From: Candidatus Woesearchaeota archaeon
GTDB taxonomy: Archaea > Nanobdellota > Nanobdellia > Woesearchaeales > JACPBO01
DNA: 45,831 nt
Reading direction: 5' to 3'
Assembly: GCA_016180285.1 (NCBI GenBank)
Contig: JACPBO010000036.1
Location: forward strand, 1 to 45,831
The notes under the pieces are model-generated. The model saw only the letters and a list, made by a program, of their open reading frames with translations, was not told where the DNA came from and ran no database searches. Position numbers and translations under genes: made by a program. This document shows positions 15,714 through 24,419 of this stretch, in pieces; within the stretch, counting starts at the first letter, position 1, and the number at the start of each line of letters is the position of its first letter.

Positions 15714-16928
15714 ATGGCAAAAACATATTTTGTAACAAGCGAAAGCGTGACAGAGGGCCACCCAGATAAAATCGCAGATCAAATAAGCGACGCAATAGTC
15801 GACAACCTGTTTGCGCAGGACCCGATGTCAAGAGTGGCAGTTGAAACAATGACAACTACAGGATTGGTGATGTGCGCTGGCGAAGTCACAACAAGGGGAT
15901 ATGCGGATGTGCAGAAGATTGTAAGAAGCACATTGAAGGATATTGGATACACAGACCCTCAGTTTGGAATTGATTTTGAAGATGCAGGCGTATTGGTTTC
16001 AATCCATGGGCAGAGCGCGAATATTTCTCAGGGTGTAACAGAGGCAGCAGGCCATGAGCAGGGAGCAGGCGATCAGGGAATGATGTATGGATTTGCATGC
16101 AATGAAACACCTGAACTGATGCCTCTGCCGATAATTCTGGCTCATAAGCTTACAAGAAGAATGGCTGAAGCAAGGAAAAAGGGCGAGATAAAGCACATAG
16201 GGCCAGACGGTAAATCGCAGGTAAGTGTTGAATATGAAGATGGAAAGCCAAAAAGAATAGACGCAATTGTTATTGCGCAGCAGCATAAAAAAGACATTTC
16301 AGAGGATGATCTGAAGAGGGAAATCCTCGAAAAAGTAGTAAAGCCTGTATGCAGCTATATGATGGACGCCAAAACAAAAATCCATATCAATGCAACAGGC
16401 GCATTCGTGATTGGAGGCCCTGAAGGCGATACAGGAGTTACAGGAAGAAAGATCATTGTTGATTCTTACGGCGGAGTTGGAAGGCATGGAGGAGGCTGCT
16501 TCTCCGGTAAAGATCCAACAAAAGTTGACAGAAGCGGAGCTTATGTCTGCAGGTATGTTGCAAAGAACATTGTTGCAGCAGGCTTAGCTGACAAGTGCGA
16601 AGTAGCTGTAAGCTATGCAATAGGAGTTGCAGAGCCCACTTCTGTGAATGTTGACTGCTTTAGCACAAACAAGATTCCTGAAGAAAAAATAAATGAGTTT
16701 GTAAGGAAGCATTTTAACTTAAAGCCTAGAGGCATAATTGACAGCTTAAAGCTGAGAAACCCGATCTACAGGGAAACAGCGAATTACGGCCATTTCGGAA
16801 GAGAACCTGCTGTGAAGGATGTGAAGATTGACATCAATGGAAGAACAACTGTGTTTGAGAACATTGAGTTCTTCACATGGGAGAAAACTGACAAGGCTGA
16901 GATATTGAAGAAAGAGGCTGGACTGTAG
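15714..16928 (+). CDS. metK: S-adenosylmethionine synthetase, bacterial type
   Basis: Makes SAM from methionine and ATP. Seen: N-terminal [22 protein letters not shown] (ATP/Mg site), [16 protein letters not shown], the loop [33 protein letters not shown] and [19 protein letters not shown]. These are motifs of the bacterial/eukaryotic MetK; most archaea carry a separate, very different SAM synthetase, so this gene looks acquired. [10 protein letters not shown] has Cys where Ala is usual. 404 residues, full length. Downstream, a diverged copy of its last 45 bases is found at 18356-18400. Confidence 0.95.
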   Translation: MAKTYFVTSESVTEGHPDKIADQISDAIVDNLFAQDPMSRVAVETMTTTGLVMCAGEVTTRGYADVQKIVRSTLKDIGYTDPQFGIDFEDAGVLVSIHGQSANISQGVTEAAGHEQGAGDQGMMYGFACNETPELMPLPIILAHKLTRRMAEARKKGEIKHIGPDGKSQVSVEYEDGKPKRIDAIVIAQQHKKDISEDDLKREILEKVVKPVCSYMMDAKTKIHINATGAFVIGGPEGDTGVTGRKIIVDSYGGVGRHGGGCFSGKDPTKVDRSGAYVCRYVAKNIVAAGLADKCEVAVSYAIGVAEPTSVNVDCFSTNKIPEEKINEFVRKHFNLKPRGIIDSLKLRNPIYRETANYGHFGREPAVKDVKIDINGRTTVFENIEFFTWEKTDKAEILKKEAGL

Positions 16929-16946
16929 ATTTATTTTAAGAGTGCA

Positions 16947-17660
16947 TTATTTTATTTTTTCTTTTTTTGTAAAGTCTTCAACTTTAACTATATTGCCTGC
17001 TTTTATCCTTTCTTCCATCATCTTTTCTCCGATCTTCATGGTTTTCCTGATAACGTCTTCAGGAATTTCGACTTTGAAGTCATTCTTTAATTCATATAAA
17101 AAATCAAACAAATAAACCGGGAAAATGTAATCTCCTATTTCGGTCTGGTGTATGCTTTCCTCTATTATGACATTCCAATCGATATTGAACTTTTCTATTA
17201 ATGATGCAGCATCATTCCTGTCTTTCTCCCTTTCAGTTGCGCATTTGAGCATTATTATGTCTTCAGGCGAAATTATTTTTACAATTAAATTGCCAAATTC
17301 ATGGGCTTCTTTGACTCTGCTTGATATTGAATCAGATATTTTTAAGCTTATAACTTCGTTCAGAAACAAATCAAATCTTGTATCTCTGCCTTCCATCATC
17401 ACTGGCTTGTTCTTGGCAATTTCGTAATGAGGGAATATGATTTTTACATTCTTTTTTTCATCAAAGCCAAGCTCAAACAGCGCATTTTTTACTGAATCAA
17501 ATGGTTTTTTATTTAAAAAAACCAAATCTACATCTTTTGTTTCTGTTTTTGCTCCGTAAAACATCATTGCAGAGCCGCCAATAGCCAGACATTCTGCTTT
17601 TTCATCCAGCTTTGCTCCCAGAAGATTGAATAATTCGTTTTGCCCAGTTATGCTGATCAT
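16947..17660 (-). CDS. Nucleotidyltransferase-like protein (AbiEii-type toxin candidate)
   Basis: 237 residues. Seen: the polymerase-beta-like catalytic pattern IGGSAMMFYGAKTETKDVDLVF (GS loop then DxD at about 42-44), followed by SPEDIIMLKCATEREKDRNDAASL, the K...RxKDxxD helix typical of DUF6036/AbiEii-like nucleotidyltransferases. It overlaps the upstream winged-helix gene by 4 bases (ATGA), as in two-gene toxin-antitoxin units. I infer a type IV-like pair; whether it is a toxin is untested. It runs convergently into metK. Confidence 0.75.
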   Translation of the reverse strand: MISITGQNELFNLLGAKLDEKAECLAIGGSAMMFYGAKTETKDVDLVFLNKKPFDSVKNALFELGFDEKKNVKIIFPHYEIAKNKPVMMEGRDTRFDLFLNEVISLKISDSISSRVKEAHEFGNLIVKIISPEDIIMLKCATEREKDRNDAASLIEKFNIDWNVIIEESIHQTEIGDYIFPVYLFDFLYELKNDFKVEIPEDVIRKTMKIGEKMMEERIKAGNIVKVEDFTKKEKIK

Positions 17661-18283
17661 TCCTTATACACCTCTAAATCCGCTTTATTGAAAGGTATAA
17701 AAACATTCCATTCTTTTTCTATGTCCTTGAAATCTAATGACCTTGTCCCTTTTATTATGCGCTTGTCTTTAGTTTTTCCTTTCAGCAGCGCTTTTCTTGT
17801 TCTCTCATCCATCTTTTTCACTCTGATTGTTCTTCTTGCAATATCATATAATGCCCCTATTTTTCTTGTTATCTGCTCTTTTTTTGCAAATTCCAGCAAT
17901 CTTGGCCAGCTCTTTATTTTATTGAACAAGCCCAAGGCAGCCAAAATGGTCCTGAAATCACTCTCTTTAACTGCCCTTACTATTGCTTCTTCAACTGTAA
18001 GCTCATGATCATGAATTTTGTGTATTTCTTTTGCGAATAATTTGACTTTTGAATTCTCGTTTATTATATCATACAGGCCTTTGAATCCAGTTTCAGGCTT
18101 TTTTATTGTTCTGATCCTGTACATTCTTATTTTCCTTCTCCCATAGCCTGTTTCTACAAGGCCTTCTTTCCTTAGTTTCCAGATCGTGTTTATGGCGGTT
18201 CTTCTGGATACACCTAGCCTTTTGGCTGCTGTGCCTATTGTCTGCAGCCCTTCAAGCATTTTTGCTGTTTTGTTTAGATCCAT
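17657..18283 (-). CDS. Winged-helix regulator (AbiEi-like partner)
   Basis: 208 residues. Seen: a helix-turn-helix at about residues 15-45 (TIGTAAKRLGVSRRTAINTIWKLRKEGLVET) with a basic wing (GRRKIRMYRI), then a helical domain of unknown role. It is the first gene of a two-gene operon with the nucleotidyltransferase; in AbiE systems the HTH protein is the antitoxin and represses its own promoter. A 9-bp inverted repeat directly before the start codon supports autoregulation. Confidence 0.75.
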   Translation of the reverse strand: MDLNKTAKMLEGLQTIGTAAKRLGVSRRTAINTIWKLRKEGLVETGYGRRKIRMYRIRTIKKPETGFKGLYDIINENSKVKLFAKEIHKIHDHELTVEEAIVRAVKESDFRTILAALGLFNKIKSWPRLLEFAKKEQITRKIGALYDIARRTIRVKKMDERTRKALLKGKTKDKRIIKGTRSLDFKDIEKEWNVFIPFNKADLEVYKE

Positions 18284-18284
18284 T

Positions 18285-18317
18285 TACATCACTTTTTATA
18301 TTATTTTTAGTGATGTA
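18285..18317. promoter_or_regulatory. 9-bp inverted repeat operator before the winged-helix gene
   Basis: TACATCACT (18285-18293) and AGTGATGTA (18309-18317) are perfect inverted repeats with a 15-base AT-rich spacer, one base from the ATG at 18283 and just downstream of a TTTAAATA box near 18330. Centre-to-centre spacing of about 24 bases suits a dimer or pair of dimers on two turns of the helix. Likely bound by the adjacent regulator (inference). Confidence 0.65.
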
Positions 18318-18355
18318 TAAGAAGTAATATTTAAAGGTTACTATTTTTCAATGAA

Positions 18356-18400
18356 GAGAAGACTAACAAGGCAGAGATATTGAATAAAGAGGCCTGCTGT
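18356..18400 (+). repeat. Relic of the metK 3' end
   Basis: Aligns with 16881-16925 of metK in the same orientation; the first 38 bases differ at only a handful of positions and the frame reads EKTNKAEILNKEA against [13 protein letters not shown] in metK, after which the copy loses the stop. The nucleotidyltransferase/winged-helix cassette lies between the true metK end and this relic. Confidence 0.8.
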
Positions 18401-18509
18401 AAGTTTGGATTTCTTATTTTTTATAAAAGCTTAGGTAAAATACCCGCAACCTTAGCTATGAGATGAATGCCGTGCCTCTTTCCAGTATTTCTACAAGAGG
18501 AGAAGCATT

Positions 18510-19028
18510 TCATGATTTTTTGGCCAGTCTGTTAATCTCCTTTGTTGAAATCTCATTAGGGAAAATATCCTCAATTTCAACAGCTAATTTCTTTCTTAGC
18601 GTATATGTGTTTGCATGTTTTGCATAAGCAAACCAGCCTTCAAAGAAGTCATAAATGCCATCATAATCTATTTTTTTGTCTTTGTAGGCTTGCTTTAGTA
18701 TTTCAAAATTCGCCATCATCTTTCTTAAATTAGATTTTTTCAATAACTTGTGATAATAAAAAATCCTAAAACCGAGGAATGTCAATCTATTTCTTAAAAG
18801 TATTATCTTTGATTTATCGGGATGAAGTTTAATATTCAGTCTTTGCTTTAGAAATTTGTTGATTCTGTCTTTATAGTTCAGTAAATCATCTTTGTTTGAC
18901 TGCAATATAACAAAATCATCAACATAGCGAATGTAATATTCTGCTTTTAGCTCAGATTTAACAAACCAGTCTAACTGGTTAAGATAAACATTTGCAAAAA
19001 ACTGAGATGTTAAATTTCCAAGAGGCAT
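18510..19028 (-). CDS. DGR reverse transcriptase, C-terminal half (after frameshift)
   Basis: Carries the catalytic part of the enzyme: MPLGNLTSQFFANVYLN at the start, where LGNLTSQ is the DGR form of RT motif 4 (QGxxxSP in other RTs), YIRYVDDFVIL with the catalytic YVDD at residues 35-38 of this half, LHPDKSKI, LGFRIFYYH and a C-terminal thumb-like helical section. The ATG here is internal to the family and probably not a natural start; the normal polypeptide continues from the upstream half, but a run of 12 G at 19044-19055 puts the two in different frames. Confidence 0.88.
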   Translation of the reverse strand: MPLGNLTSQFFANVYLNQLDWFVKSELKAEYYIRYVDDFVILQSNKDDLLNYKDRINKFLKQRLNIKLHPDKSKIILLRNRLTFLGFRIFYYHKLLKKSNLRKMMANFEILKQAYKDKKIDYDGIYDFFEGWFAYAKHANTYTLRKKLAVEIEDIFPNEISTKEINRLAKKS

Positions 19029-19597
19029 TCCTTTTTCCGTTCGCCCCCCCCCCCCGCAATGCAGTTGTTAAGTATTTTTTGTATTAGCCAAATGACTCTT
19101 TCATCCTTTATCTTCTTTTGGATTATATTTAATAGAATATTATGATCAACTGTTTCAAAGTATTTCTTTATATCTGCCTTAAGCACATAACAGTTTCTTG
19201 TGTTATTCTTGCTTGCCTTTCTTTTGAAATAATCAAACCTTTGCAATGCTTTTAGTGCTCCTTTATTGGTTCTGTTGGCATAAGAATCTTGAATAAAGCT
19301 TTTGTCAAATATGGGCTCTATTATATTGCATAAAGCATGATGCATCACCCTATCCCTAAAATCTGATTTTGAGATTTTTCTTGTTTTTGGGTCTCTAACT
19401 ATGAAGTTTACTAAAGGCTTGGGTTGGTAGCAATGCAGTAATAATTCAGTTTGTAATTGATTGAGGTTTTCCTTTAAGTTTTTTTCAAAATCAATTACAT
19501 AGTCTTTTGTTGTTTTGTGTTTTCTTGCCGTTTTATAAGCACATTCTAAATTTTCATAAGAACAAACATGTTTATACAGGTTGCCATATCGTTTCAT
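19010..19597 (-). CDS. DGR reverse transcriptase, N-terminal half (frameshifted at a G12 run)
   Basis: Begins MKRYGNLYKHVCSYENLECAY, the usual opening of this RT group, and carries the fingers motifs: FIVRDPKTRKISKSDFRDRVMHHALC, SYANRTNKGALKAL and VLKADIKKYFETVDH, which contains the first catalytic Asp. The reading frame then enters a poly-G tract and ends in an out-of-frame tail (ERKKECLLEI). One extra G, or two fewer, would join it to the downstream half. I chose ATG 19597; the ORF is also open back through the template repeat to an ATG at 19624 and beyond. Confidence 0.88.
   Translation of the reverse strand: MKRYGNLYKHVCSYENLECAYKTARKHKTTKDYVIDFEKNLKENLNQLQTELLLHCYQPKPLVNFIVRDPKTRKISKSDFRDRVMHHALCNIIEPIFDKSFIQDSYANRTNKGALKALQRFDYFKRKASKNNTRNCYVLKADIKKYFETVDHNILLNIIQKKIKDERVIWLIQKILNNCIAGGGGERKKECLLEI
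19044..19055. repeat. 12-base C/G homopolymer inside the RT gene
   Basis: Twelve C on the plus strand (G in coding sense) between RT motifs 3 and 4, at a place where the family has a short variable loop. By far the longest G/C run in this AT-rich window. It causes the frameshift between the two RT halves. Confidence 0.95.
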
Positions 19598-19621
19598 AGT
19601 AATTGTCTTGGTTGCCAAGGC

Positions 19622-19710
19622 CATTCCACGGGAATGCCCATTGTTGTTGTCAAAGTGGTTGTTGCCATTGACATGGAACCTATCGCCATTGTCGTCGAAC
19701 CTGACAGCCC
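19622..19710 (-). repeat. DGR template repeat (TR)
   Basis: 89 bases aligning without gaps to the variable repeat at 19914-20002. Seventeen positions differ, and in coding sense all 17 are A in this copy (10 A to G, 7 A to T); the other 8 A and all 64 non-A positions agree. In the target frame it reads through Asn- and His-rich codons (DDNGDRFHVNGNNHFDNNNGHS), the AAC/AAT pattern of TRs. Lies between target gene and RT; would be transcribed as the template RNA. Confidence 0.96.
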
Positions 19711-19877
19711 CAACATTATAGCCAATTTATCCCTTAAGTTCACTGCTGCTTCATCTCTTCGTTTCCTACCAAGTGTTGCAGCTGTATTTCATAACTTTTA
19801 AGCCATGATAAATTGGCGTGTGGCCTTGGCTTTTTTGACCAAGACAAATAAAGAAGAATAAAGCCAGTATAAAAAAT

Positions 19878-20636
19878 TTATTTTTTTGCGCGTCCGCTTC
19901 GCGGACTTATCAACACCCCACGGGAACGCCCAAAGCTGCCGTCAAAGCGGTAGTTGCCATCGACAAGGAACCAACCGCCAAAGTCGTCGAACCCGACAGC
20001 CCTTTCAGGATTTGAGTTTCTTGAACTTTGATCTGGTGTCCAATCTCTAATATCGCCTGCTCTTCTCTTTGAGAGATGTTCAAGAACTTCAGTGATTGTT
20101 TTTGGATTGTCAGTTGTATTCAATACAGATTGAAAATAGGTAACTCCATCTTCTTCATTTAGTATTCGAGGTAATGGTGTATCTTGATAAACAGGAATCA
20201 CAGAAATGTTTATTTTGGTAGGCTGTACTACAGTACTGCCAAAATTATGCACAATTTTTGCACCCAAATCATTTGGATTATATCGAATTCTTGTGCTTGA
20301 AACTTCCCAGCTTTCATCAAAGTCTTTTCTTAAACTGCCAAGCACTTCATCAGAAGCTGTTTTTCCAGCTTGGTAAATATCAGAAGCAGAAATCATTCTT
20401 TTTCCTTTAAATTCTCCTTCTTGGGCATTATATAGCGCAATCCAATCTTTTTGAGTTTTATATGCTCCATTAACAGCAGACTGCAAATCTATAGTTATAT
20501 TTTGAGGTTGGATTAATTCGTGTGCATAATTTTTGATTAAATGTTTTAATACAGCCTCTGGGCTTTTAAAATTACTAGAATCAACTATTCTATTAAGAGT
20601 TCTCGTATCTTTATTGCTGATTTGATAGGGTTTCAT
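19878..20636 (-). CDS. DGR target protein with C-terminal variable region
   Basis: 252 residues. The N-terminal 45 residues are helical (KDTRTLNRIVDSS ... AVLKHLIKNYAHEL); the middle contains WIALYNAQEG and TKINISVIPVYQDTPLPR; the C-terminus (residues 212-241, AVGFDDFGGWFLVDGNYRF and on) is encoded by the variable repeat and resembles the lectin-like/FGE-type folds that display DGR diversity, with the conserved SFG.SRGV ending. No signal peptide or membrane segment is seen, so the product is probably cytoplasmic. 13 of the 29 codons compared differ from the template. TATA (TTTATATATTAG) lies about 25 bases ahead of the ATG. Confidence 0.9.
   Translation of the reverse strand: MKPYQISNKDTRTLNRIVDSSNFKSPEAVLKHLIKNYAHELIQPQNITIDLQSAVNGAYKTQKDWIALYNAQEGEFKGKRMISASDIYQAGKTASDEVLGSLRKDFDESWEVSSTRIRYNPNDLGAKIVHNFGSTVVQPTKINISVIPVYQDTPLPRILNEEDGVTYFQSVLNTTDNPKTITEVLEHLSKRRAGDIRDWTPDQSSRNSNPERAVGFDDFGGWFLVDGNYRFDGSFGRSRGVLISPRSGRAKK
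19892..19906 (-). repeat. Hairpin just downstream of the variable repeat
   Basis: GTCCGC and GCGGAC form a perfect 6-bp stem with a 3-base loop (GAA in coding sense), 7 bases past the end of the variable repeat and inside the last codons of the target gene. DGRs such as that of Bordetella phage carry a hairpin at this place that helps select the retrohoming target. Confidence 0.75.
19914..20002 (-). repeat. DGR variable repeat (VR)
   Basis: Recipient copy of the template repeat, at the 3' end of the target gene. Boundaries are sharp: the bases flanking the 89-base alignment at either side do not match the template. Substituted codons change Asn, His, Asp, Arg and Met of the template reading into Phe, Tyr, Trp, Leu, Arg, Gly, Ser, Asp and Val. 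Confidence 0.96.
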
Positions 20637-20740
20637 TCTAGAAATGGAAAAGTAACACTAATATATAAACCTTTTGGTTTTTGTAACTTTAAAGTAGTTC
20701 TATGAAAGGGAAAGGTTTAAGTTGTCATTTTTTAATCTAA

Positions 20741-23700
20741 TTAATTATATTCATCCCATCCCTTGATCTTCAGCTCCTCAACCTTTGTCCTCGACATCGC
20801 TTCCACAAGCCTTTTTGCGATCTGCAAATTGGTGATCAAAGGAACATCAAAATCAACTGCCTTCCTTCTTATTAAATAATCATTGTCAAGCTCTTCTTTT
20901 TCTATGCTTTTCGGTATATTGATAACAAGGTCTATTTTTCCATCAGCTATGTAACTGAGCGTATTCGGCTCTTTCTTTTCCAAAGGCCAATGCAGGACTT
21001 CTGCATTCAATCCATTGGACTTCATAAACTCAGCTGTTCCCTCTGTTGCATAAAAATTAAAGCCCATTTTTGCAAGAATCTTTTTGCTTTCCAGCAATTC
21101 TGATTTCGCATGTATCGGCCCGGTTGACAATAAAATGTTTTTCTTCGGAAGTTTAAATCCAACTGAGATGAGGCTTTTTAAAAACGCCTCATTAAAATCA
21201 TCGCCAAGGCAGGCAACTTCACCGGTAGATGCCATCTCTACACCCAGCACAGGATCAGACCCCTTTAACCTTGTGAATGAGAACATTGGCGCTTTAACCC
21301 CGACATAATCAAGGTCAAATGCTGACCTGTCTATTTTAGGCACATTCTTGCCCATCATCAGCTTTGTAGCGATATCAATAAAATTTATCTTGAAAACTTT
21401 TGAAACAAACGGAAAGCTTCTTGAAGCCCTTAAATTGCATTCTATAACCTTTACATCATTGTCTTTTGCTATGAACTGTATGTTGAATGGCCCTGTTATT
21501 TTCAGCGATTCTGCAATCTTCCTTGTTATTATCTTAATCCTCCTCATTGTTTCAAGGTAAGTCCTTTGCGGAGGAAGAACAATGGTTGCATCGCCAGAAT
21601 GAACCCCTGCATTTTCAACATGCTCTGAAATTGCATAGCAGAATAATTCGCCGTTATTAGCAACAGCATCTATCTCTATTTCCTTTGCATCTGTTATGAA
21701 CTTGCTTATCACAACAGGATGCTCCTTGTTCACAGCTGATGCTTTCTTCAGGTATTCTTCAAGCTCATTCTCGTTTAAGACAACGCTCATTGCAGCTCCG
21801 CTTAAAACATAGCTCGGCCTTACAAGAACAGGATAACTGGCTTTTCTGGCAAATGCCTTTGCATCAGTTAAAGAAGTAAGTTCATTCCATTCCGGCTGGT
21901 CTATTGAAAGCGCATCAAGCAATTTTGAGAATTTATGCCTGTCTTCAGAATTGTCTATGCTAATCGGAGATGTTCCTAATATTTTAACGCCAACATTGTG
22001 GCACTTCAAAGCAAGGTTATTCGGAATCTGGCCGCCCATTGATATTATTACGCCAAGCGGAGCTTCTTTTTCGTAGATATCAAGCACTCTTTCAAAGCTA
22101 AGCTCGTCAAAATACAGCTTATCGCAGATATCATAATCTGTGCTTACAGTTTCAGGGTTATAATTGATCATGATTGTATTGTACTTTAAATTTCTCAATG
22201 TCAGAACAGCATTAACGCAGCACCAGTCAAATTCAACAGAAGATCCTATCCTGTAAGCTCCGCTGCCTAAAACGATAACCTGGTTTTCCTCATTGAAATC
22301 AATATCATCTTCATTGGAATTATAAGTCAAATATAAATAATTAGTTTTAGCAGGATATTCTGCTGCCAAAGTATCTATCTGCTTTACATAAGGAATTATT
22401 CCGTGCTTTTTTCTTAATTTTCTTGCAGACAATTCATCTGATTTTGTCAATATTGCAATCTGCTTGTCAGAAAACCCTTTTTGCTTTGCTTCTTTTAATA
22501 AAGATGCATCTAGATTTTCAAGCTTGCACTTGATTAATTCTTTTTCTATTTCAACTATATTTTTAATTTTGTATAAAAACCACTTGTCGATTTTGGAGAG
22601 GTCATGTATCTTATCTATTGAATAATCTTTTTTAATTGCTTCTGCTGTTGCAAAAACTCTCTGGTCAGTCGGGTTCTTAAGCTCTTTATCCAGATTGTTC
22701 AGCTCTATCTCATTCGCAACTAGGCCTTCCATTCCAATGCCCAGCATCCTGATTGCTTTCTGCAGCGTTTCCTCAAAGTTCCTGCCAATTGCCATGATCT
22801 CGCCAACTGATTTCATTTCAGTGCCTATTTCTTTCTTGACCATTTTGAATTTTTGGAGATCCCATCTCGGTATTTTGACAACAATATAATCGAGCGCAGG
22901 CTCAAAGCATGCCATTGTTTTTTTGGTTATCATGTTCTGCAGTTCTGTAAGGGAATAGCCTAATGCTAATTTGGCTGCGATAAAAGCCAATGGATAGCCT
23001 GTTGCTTTTGAAGCAAGCGCAGAGCTTCTTGAAAGCCTCGCATTGACCTCAATTATTCTGTATTCTTCGGAATTAGAGTCTAGAGCATACTGTATGTTGC
23101 ATTCCCCAACTATGCCAAGGTGCCTTATGACTTTTATTGACACATCTCTTAATAAATGATATTCTGAATTTGTCAATGTCTGCGATGGAGCGACAACAAT
23201 GCTTTCTCCTGTATGGATCCCCATGGGATCAAAATTCTCCATGTTGCAGACTGTAATGCAGTTATCATATTGGTCTCTCACAACTTCATACTCGACTTCT
23301 TTCCACCCTTCAAGGTATTCTTCCACTAGAATTTGCTTTGTAAAGGAAAATGCCTTTTTTGCCCTTTCTGCCAGCTCTTCTTCGCTGTAAGAAACTCCTG
23401 ATCCCAAGCCGCCCAAAGCATATGCAATTCTTATCATTACAGGATAGCCGATTTTCTTTGCTGCGCTTAATGCTTCATCTACGTTGCTGGCAGCCGCGCT
23501 TCTCGGCACTTTAAGCCCTGCTTCCAATATTTTCCCAACAAACAATTCCCTGTCTTCTGTATTCTTTATTGCATCTACCGGTGTTCCTAAAACTTTCACT
23601 CCATATTTCTTCAGAATGCCTTTGTCATAGAGCTCAACTCCGACATTTAATGCAGTTTGGCCTCCAAAGCCGAGCAGGATTCCATCTGGCTGTTCTTTTT

Positions 23701-23926
23701 CTATTATTTTTTCAACAAAGTACTCATCTATGGGAAGGAAATATATCTTGTCTGCAAGATTTTCAGATGTCTGTATTGTCGCAATGTTTGGATTGACAAG
23801 AACTGTTTTGATCCCTTCTTCCTTTAATGCCTTTATGCATTGACTCCCCGAATAATCAAATTCTCCGGCCTGCCCTATTCTGATTGCTCCCGATCCCAAT
23901 ATTAAAACTTTGTTTGGCTTAATCAT
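20741..23926 (-). CDS. carB: Carbamoyl-phosphate synthase large subunit
   Basis: Makes carbamoyl phosphate for arginine and pyrimidine synthesis. Full length (1061 residues): first half opens [21 protein letters not shown] with the ATP-grasp synthetase and [20 protein letters not shown]; the second half repeats it ([34 protein letters not shown]), and an MGS-like allosteric domain closes ([17 protein letters not shown] ... [21 protein letters not shown]). The start overlaps the nudix gene by 8 bases. Last gene of the arginine cluster; the DGR lies beyond its stop. Confidence 0.96.
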   Translation of the reverse strand: MIKPNKVLILGSGAIRIGQAGEFDYSGSQCIKALKEEGIKTVLVNPNIATIQTSENLADKIYFLPIDEYFVEKIIEKEQPDGILLGFGGQTALNVGVELYDKGILKKYGVKVLGTPVDAIKNTEDRELFVGKILEAGLKVPRSAAASNVDEALSAAKKIGYPVMIRIAYALGGLGSGVSYSEEELAERAKKAFSFTKQILVEEYLEGWKEVEYEVVRDQYDNCITVCNMENFDPMGIHTGESIVVAPSQTLTNSEYHLLRDVSIKVIRHLGIVGECNIQYALDSNSEEYRIIEVNARLSRSSALASKATGYPLAFIAAKLALGYSLTELQNMITKKTMACFEPALDYIVVKIPRWDLQKFKMVKKEIGTEMKSVGEIMAIGRNFEETLQKAIRMLGIGMEGLVANEIELNNLDKELKNPTDQRVFATAEAIKKDYSIDKIHDLSKIDKWFLYKIKNIVEIEKELIKCKLENLDASLLKEAKQKGFSDKQIAILTKSDELSARKLRKKHGIIPYVKQIDTLAAEYPAKTNYLYLTYNSNEDDIDFNEENQVIVLGSGAYRIGSSVEFDWCCVNAVLTLRNLKYNTIMINYNPETVSTDYDICDKLYFDELSFERVLDIYEKEAPLGVIISMGGQIPNNLALKCHNVGVKILGTSPISIDNSEDRHKFSKLLDALSIDQPEWNELTSLTDAKAFARKASYPVLVRPSYVLSGAAMSVVLNENELEEYLKKASAVNKEHPVVISKFITDAKEIEIDAVANNGELFCYAISEHVENAGVHSGDATIVLPPQRTYLETMRRIKIITRKIAESLKITGPFNIQFIAKDNDVKVIECNLRASRSFPFVSKVFKINFIDIATKLMMGKNVPKIDRSAFDLDYVGVKAPMFSFTRLKGSDPVLGVEMASTGEVACLGDDFNEAFLKSLISVGFKLPKKNILLSTGPIHAKSELLESKKILAKMGFNFYATEGTAEFMKSNGLNAEVLHWPLEKKEPNTLSYIADGKIDLVINIPKSIEKEELDNDYLIRRKAVDFDVPLITNLQIAKRLVEAMSRTKVEELKIKGWDEYN

Positions 23927-24419
23927 TATGAAATTCCCTCATGTATCTGCGGAATATTTTTATCAAATCCGGAGCAAATTTCTTTTTTTTCATCAGCTCT
24001 TTAAGCTCGTTTATTGCCATGAATTTTCCCCATTCGATTTCACTTTTCTGCAGCTTTATTTTTCCGTCATAAACTATCTTATAGACGTTGGCAATATGAT
24101 TGTCAATATTATTTTTAAACCTATTTTTAAAAAGAAACTGCAGCTTTATATCTTTGGCTCCTATTTCTTCCCTTACTTCTCTCTTCGCTCCCTTATTGTA
24201 TGTTTCGCCATGCTTAAGGCCTCCTCCAACAATCGCATCATAGTAGCCGGGATAATATTTTTTATTCCTGTTCCTTTTATGAACAAAGATTTCTCCTTTT
24301 GAATTAAAAACAAATACGGCAATGCCTCTGTGGAGAAGATTTTTAACCACGATCTCGTTTCTGGTCTTTTTACTCATTACTCGGTCATTTTCATCAACAA
24401 CCGCCATATATTCTTTCAT
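23919..24419 (-). CDS. Nudix hydrolase
   Basis: 166 residues. Seen: the Nudix box [22 protein letters not shown] (about residues 66-87; positions G, E, REVxEEIG all in place). The N-terminus ([33 protein letters not shown]) resembles the isopentenyl-diphosphate isomerase/YfcD-like branch. It overlaps carA by 4 bases and carB by 8, so it is translationally locked between the two carbamoyl-phosphate synthase subunits, an unusual place; substrate unknown. Confidence 0.88.
   Translation of the reverse strand: MKEYMAVVDENDRVMSKKTRNEIVVKNLLHRGIAVFVFNSKGEIFVHKRNRNKKYYPGYYDAIVGGGLKHGETYNKGAKREVREEIGAKDIKLQFLFKNRFKNNIDNHIANVYKIVYDGKIKLQKSEIEWGKFMAINELKELMKKKKFAPDLIKIFRRYMREFHND

Noticed and set aside
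19568-19801. 77-codon plus-strand ORF over the template repeat
   Set aside because: It is the antisense reading of the TR and of the RT start; the DGR explains the open frame.
19622-20002. TR and VR as an ordinary tandem duplication
   Set aside because: Random divergence would not confine 17 of 17 differences to template adenines while sparing 64 other positions.
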